The notes under the pieces are model-generated. The model saw only the letters and a list, made by a program, of their open reading frames with translations, searched no databases and was not told the origin of the DNA. From Azolla pinnata (Eukaryota > Streptophyta > Polypodiopsida > Salviniales > Salviniaceae), in NCBI GenBank assembly GCA_037176905.1, contig JBBBWG010026812.1, positions 28,250-67,952 on the forward strand: a stretch of DNA of 39,703 nucleotides, given 5' to 3'. Below, piece by piece: positions 10,612-22,400 of this stretch. The first letter of the stretch is position 1, and every line of letters starts with the position of its first letter. A program made the translations under genes and the position numbers.

Positions 10612-12781
10612 CATTTAGCTCTCTATAGTATGCATTGATATAATGGGTTTTGATCAAGATCTGCTACCTCACTTTCATATACAGAATGGATATATAGTGG
10701 ATTGCGCATATCAAGAGCTGCTTCTCATTTTCACATGATTTCCATATTTTTTTATCTAATAGGTCAATGCTTAGATTCTGAAGATGATAGAAAAATCTCT
10801 CTATCTTTATATGTTTTTTGTTTCCATAGAATGAATCGGTATCCTGGATTTCTTGTGTGAAAACATTTGCAGATATTCTCTCTCTGGGCTGTCAGCCCTA
10901 CAACATATGGTGGCTTGAGCTTTACAACCTCTGAAGTCGCTAATGTGCTTGCAGTTGCTGGTCAGCCCTTTTCCCCTGTTTCACATTCTTTCTTATATTT
11001 GTTGAAAAAACTTTTCTTTTCCTAAGACATGTATATTTTCCCTCTAATCCTCCTGCATTTTTTGGGCGGCTGTGCGTTTTAGGAGTTGCGCTCCTTGTTT
11101 TCCAACTCTTTGTCTTTCCACGATTGGCGAAGCTAGTTAAACCAATTCAAATCACTCGATATACAACAGTAAGATCTCACTCGTATACCACTATCGCTTC
11201 ATCTTCTGACCGTGTATCCAAAACTCTGTGTAGTATGCAAAAATTGTTGGATATCAAGTGGGGAAAAAGTTTGACCAAACCACCCTAGAGATCCCTAAGA
11301 GGCTCTTGATAGCATGTGTTACTAACACCATTGGATATGCTGAGTTTGTTGCGATTTTGAAATGATGTGTGTTTTGCTTTTTGAAATGATGTTGATTAGT
11401 TGTTGACGATACCGCTGTTATTGGTCTATCCGCTCATCGCAACACTTAGTGGAGTTTGGCTTTGGGTGCTCATCATCTTGGCAGCTGTTACGAAGAACTT
11501 GCTATCCGTATGTTATGCCCATCTTTGAACCTTCAATCAATCGATGCTCTGGGTTTTATGTTTTTTGAGGTTTTTGAGTAACACAGGTAGATTTTGTTGG
11601 GTGGGAACAGATTTGTAACTTCCGCTTGTTCTTTTCCTCTGTTTCTATGCATTGACAGGTCTGCATTGTGACAGGAACATTCTTTCTCATTAATCACTCT
11701 GTGGTAAGCTCTTCTTACACGTTATTGTGGATTGATCTAAACCATGCCTGGCGAGCTCGATTCGCAAGCTTGCCATTTGCCAAATGCATTTCAATATCTA
11801 AGAGATTTTGTGTGTTTTGTAGTCCCTGAAACAGAGGGGGGTTGCAAATGGCATCTCTATGAGTGGGATGTCCCTCTTCAGAGCCATAGGCCCAGCAAGT
11901 GCAGGAGCTATGTGAGTAATATACACACATATGCATACATCAACACACATCAACATATACATGCATACACACATGCACACATACATACTGTGTAGTACAC
12001 ACATATGCGCATACATGCGTAGTATGTACGGACATACGTACATACCGACATGCATCATCCATCAATCCATGGCATTTAACATCCTTCCATTTTCACATGT
12101 ATTCATAACCATATGTTTGTTTATCCATCTAAAGAGATAACACCCACACACATACTGATTGCAGCCACACACACATGCATAGCTACACATCATGAATGAT
12201 CATTCATCCGGGGGGGTTTTGTTTGTGACAGATTTTCATGGGCTCAAGCGAGGGACAGTTCGTTCCTTCCAGGTCTGTCCCTGTTTGTGTGTTTTTCCTT
12301 TCTCTTATTTCAACTTTTTCCAGGTTCTGTTCAATGTGTTTTATTTACATGGCGCAAGACCGGAAATTAGAGTTTGGATGGTTGTGTAAGGACTGATTGT
12401 AGTGAACAATTTGGGCCTATTCTTTCGAAGATGTGGACTCCCTATATCTGCTTTGCCCCAAATTCTGGTTCTCTGAAAGGCTGCATACATTCCGATTTGG
12501 GCCAATTCGTTCGATGTTGGACCCCCCCCCCCTATGTGCTTTTGCCCCAAATTTTGGTTTTCTGAAAGCCTGCATCACGGAACGAATGCACCATGTTTAT
12601 TTTTTTTTGTCTGTGTTATGCAGGCATGTGGATGGTGTTCTTCATCCTCAGCATGGTATGCCTGGTGGCATTCCTCGAGACATTCCACCCCATATTGCCC
12701 AAGACCCTCAACTACCCATTACCGGAGGGTGGGGAAGACGACGATCTATCGCTGCAGCGCGCTCTTTCTTTTACATTCTGA
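6587..12781 (+). CDS. ZINC INDUCED FACILITATOR-LIKE major facilitator transporter (ZIFL), 17 exons
   Basis: Exons: 6587-6731, 7477-7517, 7599-7659, 8100-8202, 8377-8479, 8592-8645, 9509-9571, 9762-9811, 9963-10038, 10153-10344, 10873-10960, 11083-11168, 11400-11507, 11659-11703, 11823-11911, 12232-12272 and 12624-12781. Total 1503 nt, 500 residues, the usual family length. The family hallmarks are present: N-terminal CPGC (residues 17-20), MFS motif A as WGWLADKYGRKP (about residues 98-110), WGVGLIIGPAIGGYLA after helix 4-5, and a His motif PESLHNH where most members have PETLH. That motif is split by intron 9. A charged loop of about 45 residues separates the two halves of the fold. Relatives are proton-coupled exporters of zinc ligands (nicotianamine, mugineic acids) or of potassium/auxin in tonoplast or plasma membrane. 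The substrate here cannot be read from sequence, so no ZIF1 or TOM name is assigned. Confidence 0.93.
9114..9136 (+). repeat. Poly-G tract (23 G)
   Basis: An uninterrupted run of 23 G in the 863-bp intron 6 of the ZIFL gene. The exact length is likely uncertain in any assembly. Confidence 0.95.
10552..10609 (+). repeat. (CT)n microsatellite
   Basis: About 29 uninterrupted CT dinucleotides in intron 10 (10345-10872) of the ZIFL gene. Confidence 0.97.
12409..12572 (+). repeat. ~86-bp diverged tandem duplication in last ZIFL intron
   Basis: Two copies, offset by 86 bp, share the order TTTGGGCC ... TTCGA ... CCCCAAATTCTGGTT/CCCCAAATTTTGGTT ... TCTGAAAG. A C-run at about 12522-12531 interrupts copy 2. 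Located in intron 16 (12273-12623). Confidence 0.75.
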
Positions 12782-13942
12782 TGATGAAAATACCACATCA
12801 TAACAGCAGCAGCAGCAGCAGCAACAACACAGCAGCCAAAACAGACAAGAAAGAGCATCCATCCATCTGTTGTATGATTTTGCTATCACCACTATTTTGG
12901 GGCACTGAGCAACAATCAGAATGCGCGATTTTTCCTTCCTTTTTCTCCTTTTCAACTCTGGGATATAATCAGTTGCTGGCATCAATAAAATGGGGCTCGT
13001 GACCTGCTTCTACTACTAACTCTGTACACCATTGAGCAATCTATGTATCTATATATCTACCAATCTATCTATATCCACAAGCAGAAACATTTGGGCTGAG
13101 AGCCGTATACTGAGGGCTCTAATTTTTGCTGTGTGCTCAACTCAAGCATTTTGTATCTTTGGACAAGCGATCAATCGATCGGGGCATTTCTATCTACCCA
13201 ATTTGTCCAATGTGCAGCTGCAAAATCTTTTTGGTGGTAAAAATAAAAGTCGAAATGAAACCCATGATCTCAAAATCTAAATGGGCCATCTAACAAATCC
13301 TTCCATGAAGTTTTATTTATACTCTTGATTTTGTTCGCAGATGCGGCAAAACAAACAAATCAACCCATATTCATGAGGAAGGGAAATTTTCCAGGAGTGA
13401 GAATCAAGAAAAACAGATGAAAAAAAAAGTTAGAAATCAAAGCTTGGTGGGAAGAAAATAAATAAAAATGATTAAATCACAATAAAATGGACAGTAAAAA
13501 CATGCTATTAAGAGCCGACACAATTGACAATGAATGTGGTCGCTAATCGCTTGATTAATCTACGGTTGAAAGCTAATCGCTCCATTAATAGATGGTCGAA
13601 AGCTAAATTGCTCAATTAAGTTTTCGCGGCCTGATTCATTTGATTACACACGCATTTTAGCTCACTCCCAATATGTCAATCGAATTAGTCTAAAAATCAA
13701 TTAGTGACCTAATAAGTAGTTACATGGCATCAAAGTCCAAAGCTTAGTAGCAACATTATTAACAAAGCAAAAAGGTATTGTGATTTGGGTACTCTTTCTC
13801 TTCAGCACTCTACACATGGCACATAGCCATACCAATCCATCACATTCTACACACATTGGTACATATACACCACATGTTCTAGGAGGCACATTTGATCAAT
13901 GAGGCCCACACAACCCCCCCTCAATCCATTTGGATTCTGCAC

Positions 13943-14008
<66 letters not shown>

Positions 14009-14891
14009 GTGAGGATGGTGGTGGTAGTGGTGATGATGATGATGTAAGACCAACAGACATTTCTGGTTTCTCCTTGTCCAAGCAAAAAAAAGGAGTTTCT
14101 TCCTTCCTTCCCTGCTCCATTTCTCCCATTTTTGTGGTGTGCTCTGCCCTTGCTCCTGCTGCCCCCACCATCACATCCTTAACTTTCTTCCCAACAGAGG
14201 AGGAGGAGGAGGAGGAGGAGGAGCAGCAGCAGCAGCAGCAGCAGCAGTCTCGTTATCCAGTAGCCATCGAGGAATATAACAAGGAAGAAGGAGAAAGGGG
14301 AAGGAGAAGAAGTAAAGGGCGGAGAGGAAGATCCATCGCCCACAAAAAGATTCTTCTTCTTCCTCCGCCTCCTCCGCCTCCTCCTCCTCCTTCTTGTTAC
14401 GGGGAAATATTCTTGAAACTGCTGAAGAACAAAAAGAAATGAGTCGATCCGCGAGTTCTTCTTTGCTCTGGGGCTTGGTGGGCGATTTGAAACAAGAAGC
14501 ACAGAAAGAGAAAACAGGTCAAACCATCATCGCTCTCCATCTTTCTCTCTTATCTATTATGAACTAATTTTACACGCACGCACGCACTCAAGGATCTGCT
14601 GTCAACCGAAGATCTGCTCTTTCGGAAGAGCTTGTCTGTGTACAGATCAACCGAAGGAAAACAGTTTCTGTTTGTGTTTCCAGTGGAAGGAAGAAGAAGA
14701 AGAAGAAGAAGAACAACAACAACAACAAATGGGTTGAAGAAATCAGCTATTCGGTGCTTTTCACAGTGCAAACCCCGAAGTTTCACTGTTGGAAAAGCCC
14801 AATTTCATATTATGAGCCTTCGTTTTTTGCAGTAGGAACCCTAATCTCCTCGCGTAAGCCTCGACTGGCCAACAGTAGTCGGTTTGTTTTC
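12782..14891. other. ZIFL 3' region and BT1-like 5' region, with microsatellites
   Basis: The ZIFL 3' UTR probably lies within the first few hundred bases; an AATAAA is at about 12984. The middle is AT-rich without a gene. Repeats sit at 13973-14010 ((GAT)n), 14198-14246 ((GAG)n running straight into (CAG)n) and about 14355-14392 (CTC/CCT runs). A T-rich stretch ending TTTTTTGCAG at about 14833 could be a 3' splice site for a leader intron of the carrier gene. Short upstream ATGs occur at 14729 and 14812. Confidence 0.55.
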
Positions 14892-17390
14892 ATGGATTAT
14901 CAAAGCAGAGCGAAGGATCTAGTCTGCAATGCTAATAAGAAGCCATGGACTTTTGCACATATAGCAGATGCTCTTGGTGTAATGTACAGTGGGAAGCAGA
15001 ATGTATTGATGAGAGATAATGGCTTAGATCTCCAGCAGAACAAGGAAAGGAAAGGAGAGTCTGCTTCTTTTCCCCCGGCGATCAAAAGGGTTCTCTCTTC
15101 CTCCACTGTCTTTCCCTTCATTCCTGAGGTTAATGAGTGTATCGAAGAAAGAAACTCTGATGCTTCAATCGTAGAGGTAGAAAAAGAGTTACTGTGGAGC
15201 TGGAAAGCTCTTCACAGCAAACCGAACTTTAAGACCTGTGTTCGCAAGAAAGTTGCTGAACAACCTGTAGGCACCATGCCGTCGGATATCAAGTCACAAG
15301 TGGAAGAACGAGAAGCAGTGAATCAAAGCGTAAATCCAGATGCAAAGGCATGCGTTAAGCAAAATGGGTTTGAACAGTTTGATAGCAATCTTGTATCAAA
15401 AAGAAGTGATGGAAATTCGCTGAACACTAATGTTCAAGAGACTGGGCATGTCCAATTTGGTAGCAATGATTTACTGAAAAGAAGTGAGGGAAATTCGGGA
15501 AATTCTGGTATTGTGCAGAGCAGATATGCCCAAGAGTATGATAAAGATAACTTATCGATTAGCAGTGGGAAATTTTCTGCCAAAGCTATTCGACAGCGGA
15601 AGCCAATCAATGAAGAGGTGGAAAATGCTTGGAATTTCGATTTAGTATCAGATCACTTACCGGGATTGATTTCAGAAAGTCATCTGTTTAGCCTAGGTTT
15701 ATTGCCTAGTCAGACACATCTTACAGGTGGTAAAAGTGGCTTATGGAAAATTACCATGAGTAAGATTCCTCTTGTACCGATCCATAATGGCTTAAATACC
15801 GTGTCTCCTATTATAAGGGTGGAGGATATTGAAAAGGGCAACAATATACAGCTTTTGAAGAAGAAACGCAACTCCCTGACAGCAAAGAGGAGGAAGATAT
15901 ATCAGAATCGCATTATGAAGCAGCTTCTATGCGGTGCTTTTGCAGGCGTAGTGTCAAGAACCGCGGTTGCACCTTTAGAATTGATCAAGGTAAGCAACAA
16001 TCATGACTGAGATACATGTGCAGTTTCCATATTTGAGCCTGAAGGTTTTTTTATGAGTAATGTAGTTTCTCTTTCTTTTTATTGTCTTGACTCTGGTGCA
16101 TTCAAATTCAGACCCATCTCATTACAGCTCATGGACTGAGAGGAGCAAATAAATCTGCATTCATGATATGTAAGGAAATTGTTGAGAGAAGTGGTTGGCA
16201 GGGTCTTTTTCGAGGTATGAAGGATAGAAAATTTATATTATGCACCGAGTTTCTGTAGATATGTTGTTGCCATAAATTTGCAATGCGAATTGATCAGAAT
16301 CTCAAATGGCATTATTTCACTGTGCTTTTTTGGGCCTATAAATAGGTAATCTGGTTAACTGCATAAGAGTTGCCCCCAGTAAAGCTGTAGAGCTCTATGT
16401 TTTCGAGACAGTTAAAAAGTGTTTTGATAAAGAAGGACATCCTTTCAAGAATGCAGCATCAATCTTTGCTGGTGGAGCTGCAGGTATGGCTGGCACGATT
16501 ACTACTTATCCACTAGAACTTCTCAGAACAAGGATCTCAGTACAGGTATAATGCAATCAGCATACGGTGTTGAAAAACAAAAGATGTTATTCTATGCTGT
16601 GGAAGCTGATTACCTTCTTTTCCTCGTGCAGCCAGAACTTTATAGCGGCCTGTTTCATGCTATTCAGAAAATCGCTAGAGATGAGGTAATTCTGCATTCG
16701 TTCTAGCTTCTTGTTTGTTATCTCGATATATTTTGATTGTATGAGTTCTTCTGTTCTCCATGTGTAATCAATTTAGGGTCTTTTAGCATTTTATTCTGGA
16801 CTCACTCCAAGCTTAGTTGGAGTGTTCCCCTATGCAGCAACCAGCTATTTTGTATATGATGCTCTCCGCTCAGCTTATCGTCGAACCATGAAAGTGCAAA
16901 GCATACCCATGCTACCAACACTTACATTCGGAGCAATATCAGCAGCTACTTCTAGCGCTGTTACATATCCATTAGAAGTGAGGACTCAACACCTTAACTC
17001 TTTCCCGAGCAGCTGTAATGCCTTACTTTTGGAAGCTTATTTCTCTCTGAGTTGATTTTGTCCTTCTACAGATATTCATCTGCCCGCTAATCTGTTAAGA
17101 TTTCTTGTTTGGTAGATTGATATGTGCCTCTTGTGCAGGTTGCAAGGAGGCAAATGCAGCTTTGTCTCGCAGATCCTGCAATGAGGAAGTCGAGCCTTGG
17201 TGTTATCAAATTCATCTATAACCGCGAAGGGTTCTTTGCTCTTTATAGAGGGCTGGGAACAACTTGGCTAAAGCTGATCCCAGCAGCTGGCATCTCCTTT
17301 GTTTGCTATGAGGCTGCACGGCGTGCATTTCTTATCGATGATGCCAGTGTTGTGAAGCTTGAAGAACATGATATGGAATCTGCTGAGTAA
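14892..17390 (+). CDS. BRITTLE1-like mitochondrial carrier family protein with long N-terminal extension
   Basis: Exons: 14892-15989, 16112-16214, 16346-16545, 16632-16685, 16777-16977 and 17139-17390; 1908 nt, 635 residues. From about residue 342 there is a complete three-repeat carrier domain with the signatures PLELIK, PLELLR and PLEVAR. BT1-type stretches follow: GLFRGNLVNCIRVAP, YSGLTPSLVGVFPYAATSYF and GLGTTWLKLIPAAGISF. BT1 homologues carry adenine nucleotides or ADP-glucose across plastid or mitochondrial inner membranes. Typical BT1 proteins are about 400-430 residues, so the roughly 340-residue N-terminus is unusual; it is hydrophilic and I recognise no domain. It holds an imperfect internal repeat, QFDSNLVSKRSDGNS and QFGSNDLLKRSEGNS. 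The start is the first in-frame ATG; the frame stays open upstream to 14754 without an ATG, so an upstream coding exon is not excluded. Substrate and organelle are not determinable. Confidence 0.88.
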
Positions 17391-19484
17391 TGACCAGTCA
17401 TTCGAAACAGAATGATACTACACTCAGGCAAGTATTTCCTTACGTTCCTGTATCTCGTTGTTTTTGTCATTTGATTGTATGATATGACTATCCGACTTTC
17501 TCCCTCTTGAGTAAATTGTTTTTAATGTGATTCTGGCTATGGGGAGCTCTGAGTTCGTGTTTCTGAAAAGGACTGAAAGTAGCAGTGGACAATCTGAGAT
17601 GTCCATTGAAGTCCAAGACTCGGTTCGGGGTGGGAACAACTCCAAGCCACTTAATAAGAAATTGATGAACATTTGAAGGCATGTTTTTCCAGCTTGAGCA
17701 CAACACACATGTTCACTATAGTGAAGCATTGCTCAATGTAGAGTTAGTAGAGTGGCCACTAACCAAAAAGTGGTGTGTGGAAGTTATGAGTAGAATACCA
17801 CAAACATAGTCTTACCATGTTTAGTGTAGATTCCACAGTATTTTGGTAGAAACAAACTTGGGTTCTTGACTCTACAGTGTTTGCATGACACCATAAACCA
17901 CCAGAGTGAAAAAGAACAACTAATTATTTGCCTGCAAAAAAAGACGGAAGGCAATCATTGATCAGAACACAATAAATACCTTTGATGCTCAAATTTTTGG
18001 TTTACTTAATGGTCAGGAGAATCTTACCAATGCTTTCTTGCCTCATCATTGATGCTATTTTGTTTGTGGTTACAGCTGAAGAAGGGAGGCCTCAAACGAT
18101 CATTATTCAATCATCACACAACTTGTCTGGTGTTTCGGTTATTTGGCATTTTTGGAATTTTTTTTTTTGTACCAAGCACTATATAAGAAACATTCAAAAG
18201 TTCTATTATATATAACCAACCTATTCACTTGCGCTATACATATTTTCTGGACAGATGATGTATGCTTTCTCTACATTGCCAAGCTTTCTAAGCTCGAGAT
18301 CAAGCGCTTATATAATTCAATTCAGATTTCCTTTTGTCACTGCTTTGTTTTCTTTATAAAACGTTGATCATTGAGATGATTTGCAAGCATCATGTGTCGT
18401 CGATGTGGTTTTTAACTTGTTTTTAGGTATTCATGGTAGATGTAGATCATGGCCATCAAAATGTTTAATTGAAATAGAGCCCAAAATGATGAAAACAAGC
18501 AAAATAGCTGCAGCTTACGGCATTTTGTTGGGCCAAATTGGAATCAAGTTTCTGTGACATATTTGTATAGGGTAAACATTGTAACACCAAATACTACAAT
18601 GCGCCGAGTTCTGGCGAACTAGATTATGTTTGTTGCACTGTTGTTACTGAATGATCATTTCATACCGAACCTGTTTTAGCCCTGAGACTCATTTCTAAAC
18701 ATCCGAGCATTCTTTAGATATGCACACTCCCATCGGTTAAATGTCGAATTTCTTATAGGCAAAACTTGCACAGGTTATTATTCCTCAAAAGGACCTGTAC
18801 TCGCAGAGGAAAACCCCTTTGTGGACAGATGGAAACAAAGAGAAGCAAATAAACTGCGAATTAGATCATGAAGTGCTTAGCTTCGATGTACACATGAACC
18901 AAGTATACATTACCTCTTGTAAATGCTCTTCTTCACCTACTCATCCTTCTGTTAAGACCATTCTTCCAATTCCTGGAAATCCATAAGGCTGCAAGGCAAA
19001 AAAAAAACATACAACAAAGCACCACCAAGCAAGCAAATCCTGTGCTGAAATTGTATACAATAACTGCAAGTATTAGAGTTTCAAACTTTGGCTACTTTGG
19101 TATTACCTCATCAGAGATTTTGCTACCCATACAGCTTACATCATATATAGAGCCAGAAGCTGACATATCTATCCCACCACACAGGTTTTATACATCAAAA
19201 TGGACCTTCTAGTCATGCGCAAACATCGAAAATGTATCAATCAAAGCATGCATTCCGCACATCAAAAAATGGACCGTTATTCGGTTGACAGTTTTGCTCG
19301 TAGTAGAACAAAAGTCGCAGCCTCAAGATGATCGCAGTAACTTTTCAAACATCTACATCCTTCTTCGCGGTGAAGATTTTGCCATCAGGTATCCGAAAGC
19401 GCCTTCTTTGGAAAGGAAAGCTTCAAGTTTTCCAGCTCCCACTCGGGGCTTTTCTAAAGCCGGCTGCTCTCCATATCCCTCTCT
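17391..19484. other. Convergent intergenic region
   Basis: Lies between the 3' ends of the plus-strand carrier gene and the minus-strand GW-repeat gene and should contain both 3' UTRs. An AATAAA at about 17971 could serve the carrier gene. No credible coding exon, RNA gene or transposon was recognised. Confidence 0.5.
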
Positions 19485-22400
19485 TCAAAGTATCCACCCA
19501 TCTCCCAATTTATCGTGGAATACGTCATCTCGCCCTCCCTCTTCTACGCTGGTTGCCTCTCCCAAAAGAGTTTCTAAAGTATCTCCTCCCACTAAAGCTT
19601 CTTCTAATGTTGCCCCTTCGACTTCTACCTGGTTTTCTACAGCGCCCTCTCCCCTTTTCTCGTCAAATACTGCCTCTCCTGATTTCTCTTCCGAAGCCGC
19701 TTTGCCCATCATCATCGCCTTCTCTTCCTGCTCCTTCAACAATTCCGGATACTTCGTCTCCAGCATTCCTTGCAAACACTTCCAATACGAGAAATCGGCT
19801 TTGGAGCCATCCTTGCGCACCAAGAAGAAGCAGACGGCTTCGTGCTCCGGGTGCGCATCGATCATCACGTGATCTACACCGCACCCCAGCTTCTCATCTT
19901 TGGCCGGATGGTGCACGACGACCTTTTCGAGAAGGAATTCCTGATCGTCGGGATTCAGGCGGTCGCCATTCTTGTATTCGCTGTAGTGAAGGATTTTCTT
20001 GCATAGATGCTGCAACTCATCTAGCTCCGGGGATAGAGAAGTTCCTAACAGACCCTTGATGGGGCGGCGTCGATTCGGGGCTTGTCGGGGATCCCGATTC
20101 TCACCTTGCCAATCCCTTCTCCTCGGTCTATGCATGTTGTCTTTGTATGGCATTCGTGTTGCTCGATCGTTCGATGCACCAGAAGTCCAGCCATTGGCAT
20201 GCTTGTTCTCGCCGTCATCTCCCCAGCCAGCATCATCTGATGACTTATTAGTCCCTTCGGCATTGCGCTGATTCCGATTCTGATTTTCTCCTCCTTCCCA
20301 GGCGTTTCTTCGCTTTCCCAATGGCACTTTGTTCATTCCAGATGGCCCGAATGCTCCTCGCAGCTGCTGATTCGCATCGCTATCATGATCCGTGCTTTCC
20401 CATCCACCCGACGATTTCGCATTCAAGTTCTCCCCTGTCGCTGCATTGCCCCATCCATCCATCGGTTCCGCATTCTTGCGATCACCTGTTCCCTCATCGC
20501 CCCATCCATCCATCGGTTCCACCGTAGGGTTCTCGGCCGCTGCTACATCACCCCATCCATCATCAGCGGAAGCTGTATCCTGCTTTTCCTTCTTGCCCCA
20601 TTCGTTTCCAGCTGCATTCTCTTCCATATCCCTACCAGACTCCCTATTTCCTTCCTTCCTAAACCCTCTCTGCTTGCCGAGGGCGACACAATTGGATCCA
20701 GAAGGCCCAAACCTCCCGCTTCGCCTCTCATCGGCACCACCATTCTCACGCTTGTTAAATCTACTCGGAGCTTTCCGCTCGGTGTTGTTCCATCCACTGT
20801 CGGATCGATGGTTGGTTTCAGTTACCTCAGTACCCCATCCAGATTCAGCAGGGGTTCCTCCATCGATCGAAGTATCTGCACCCCATCCATTTTTTTCAGA
20901 GCTTGCATTCTTGTTCATGCTTGGCTCGGCACCCCATCCATCATCGTCCTCCTTACTAACTGTTTCTGTACCCCATCCCCCTTTACTGCACGTTTCTGCA
21001 CCCCATCCATCTTCATCCTTGCTACTACTACATGCTTTTGCACCCCATCCATCTACGTCCTTGTTACTGCATGCTTCTGCATCCCATCCTATATTAGCAC
21101 AGCTTCCATCCGGCTTAACAGTCGATTTCGTATCCCCCCATTCATTTGCCCATGAGCTTTCATCCTTGTGTTTAGCCTGGAACACTCTCTGCTTGCCAAG
21201 TGCAACAGTATTGGACCCAGAGGGCCCAAACCTCCCATTTCGCCTCCTCGCACTAGCACCATCATCATCGTTATCACCACCAGCACCACGCATGTTCGGA
21301 GATTTCTGAGCTGTGTTCCACCCACTGTGAGATTGATAGTTATTCTTGGAAGCCTTACCCCATCCGGATGGGGTAGAGTCGCCGCCAATCTGAGTATCTG
21401 AACCCCATCCATTTTTTGCAAAGGGTTCATCCCTGTTCGAGCTTGGTTCAGCACCCCATCCATCTCCATTCTTGTTTGAACTTGGTTCAGCACCCCATCC
21501 ATCTCCATCCTTGTTCGAACTTGGTTCAGCATCCCATCCATCTCCATTCTTGTTTGAACTTGGTTCAGTACCCCATCCATCTCCATCCTTGTTCGAACTT
21601 GGTTCAGCACCCCATCCACCTGCATCGTTGTTTGAACCTGGTCCTGCACCCCATCCATCTCCATCCTTGTTATTGCACACTTCTGTGTCCCATCCTATTT
21701 TACCATCGCTTCCATCCATCTCGAAGCTTGATTTTGCACCCCATCCATCATTATTTTTGCTTGATGCTGCACCCCAACCATCTTTAGCTTTAAACTCTCT
21801 CCGCTTGCCAAGCACAACAGTATTGGACCCAGAAGGTCCAAACCTCCCACTTCGCCTCTCACTTGCATCACCATTACCACCAAAACTGCGCATTTTTGGA
21901 GGATTTTGATCTGCATTCCACCCACTTTGAGATTGACCATTACTTTCGGTTACCTGAGTATCCCATCCAGAGTCAGGCGGGGCTCCACTCAATGAAGTAT
22001 CTGCACCCCATCCATCTTTTGCACCGCTTCCATCCTTGTTTTCACTCGGTCCTGCAGTCCATCCATTTTTAGCTAGGCAATCACGTTTATTAATGCTTGG
22101 TTCTGCACCCCATCCATCTTCCACAAGGCTTTCATCCTTGTTACTAGTTGGATCTGCACCCCAACCATCCTCAGCAGAGCTCCCATTCTCGTTCTTGCCT
22201 GATCCTGTTCCCCATCCATTTCTAGCAAACACTTCATCGTCACCTTTGTTGGGTTCTGGTTCCCACCCATCATTATTAGAATTCCACCCATCATCACTTG
22301 CGTTCTTACCATCCCAACTATTCTGAAAAGATCCATGGTTATTTGCATTATGGGCTTTTCTATATCCACCATTGTTATTTCTTGCAGGAGCTGCCAAACT

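Noticed and set aside
13930..14442. 170-codon frame with Asp, Glu and Gln runs
   Set aside because: Made almost entirely of GAT, GAG and CAG microsatellites in an upstream non-coding region.
14754..14891. N-terminal extension of the carrier protein starting at 14754
   Set aside because: The codon at 14754 is GTG; the first in-frame ATG is at 14892. A leader-intron acceptor near 14833 also argues that this is 5' UTR.
20392..21909. Long plus-strand open frames (up to 305 codons) rich in PHPS repeats
   Set aside because: Antisense shadow of the GW repeats: the periodic GGATGGGGTGC codons give an open reverse strand. No independent support.
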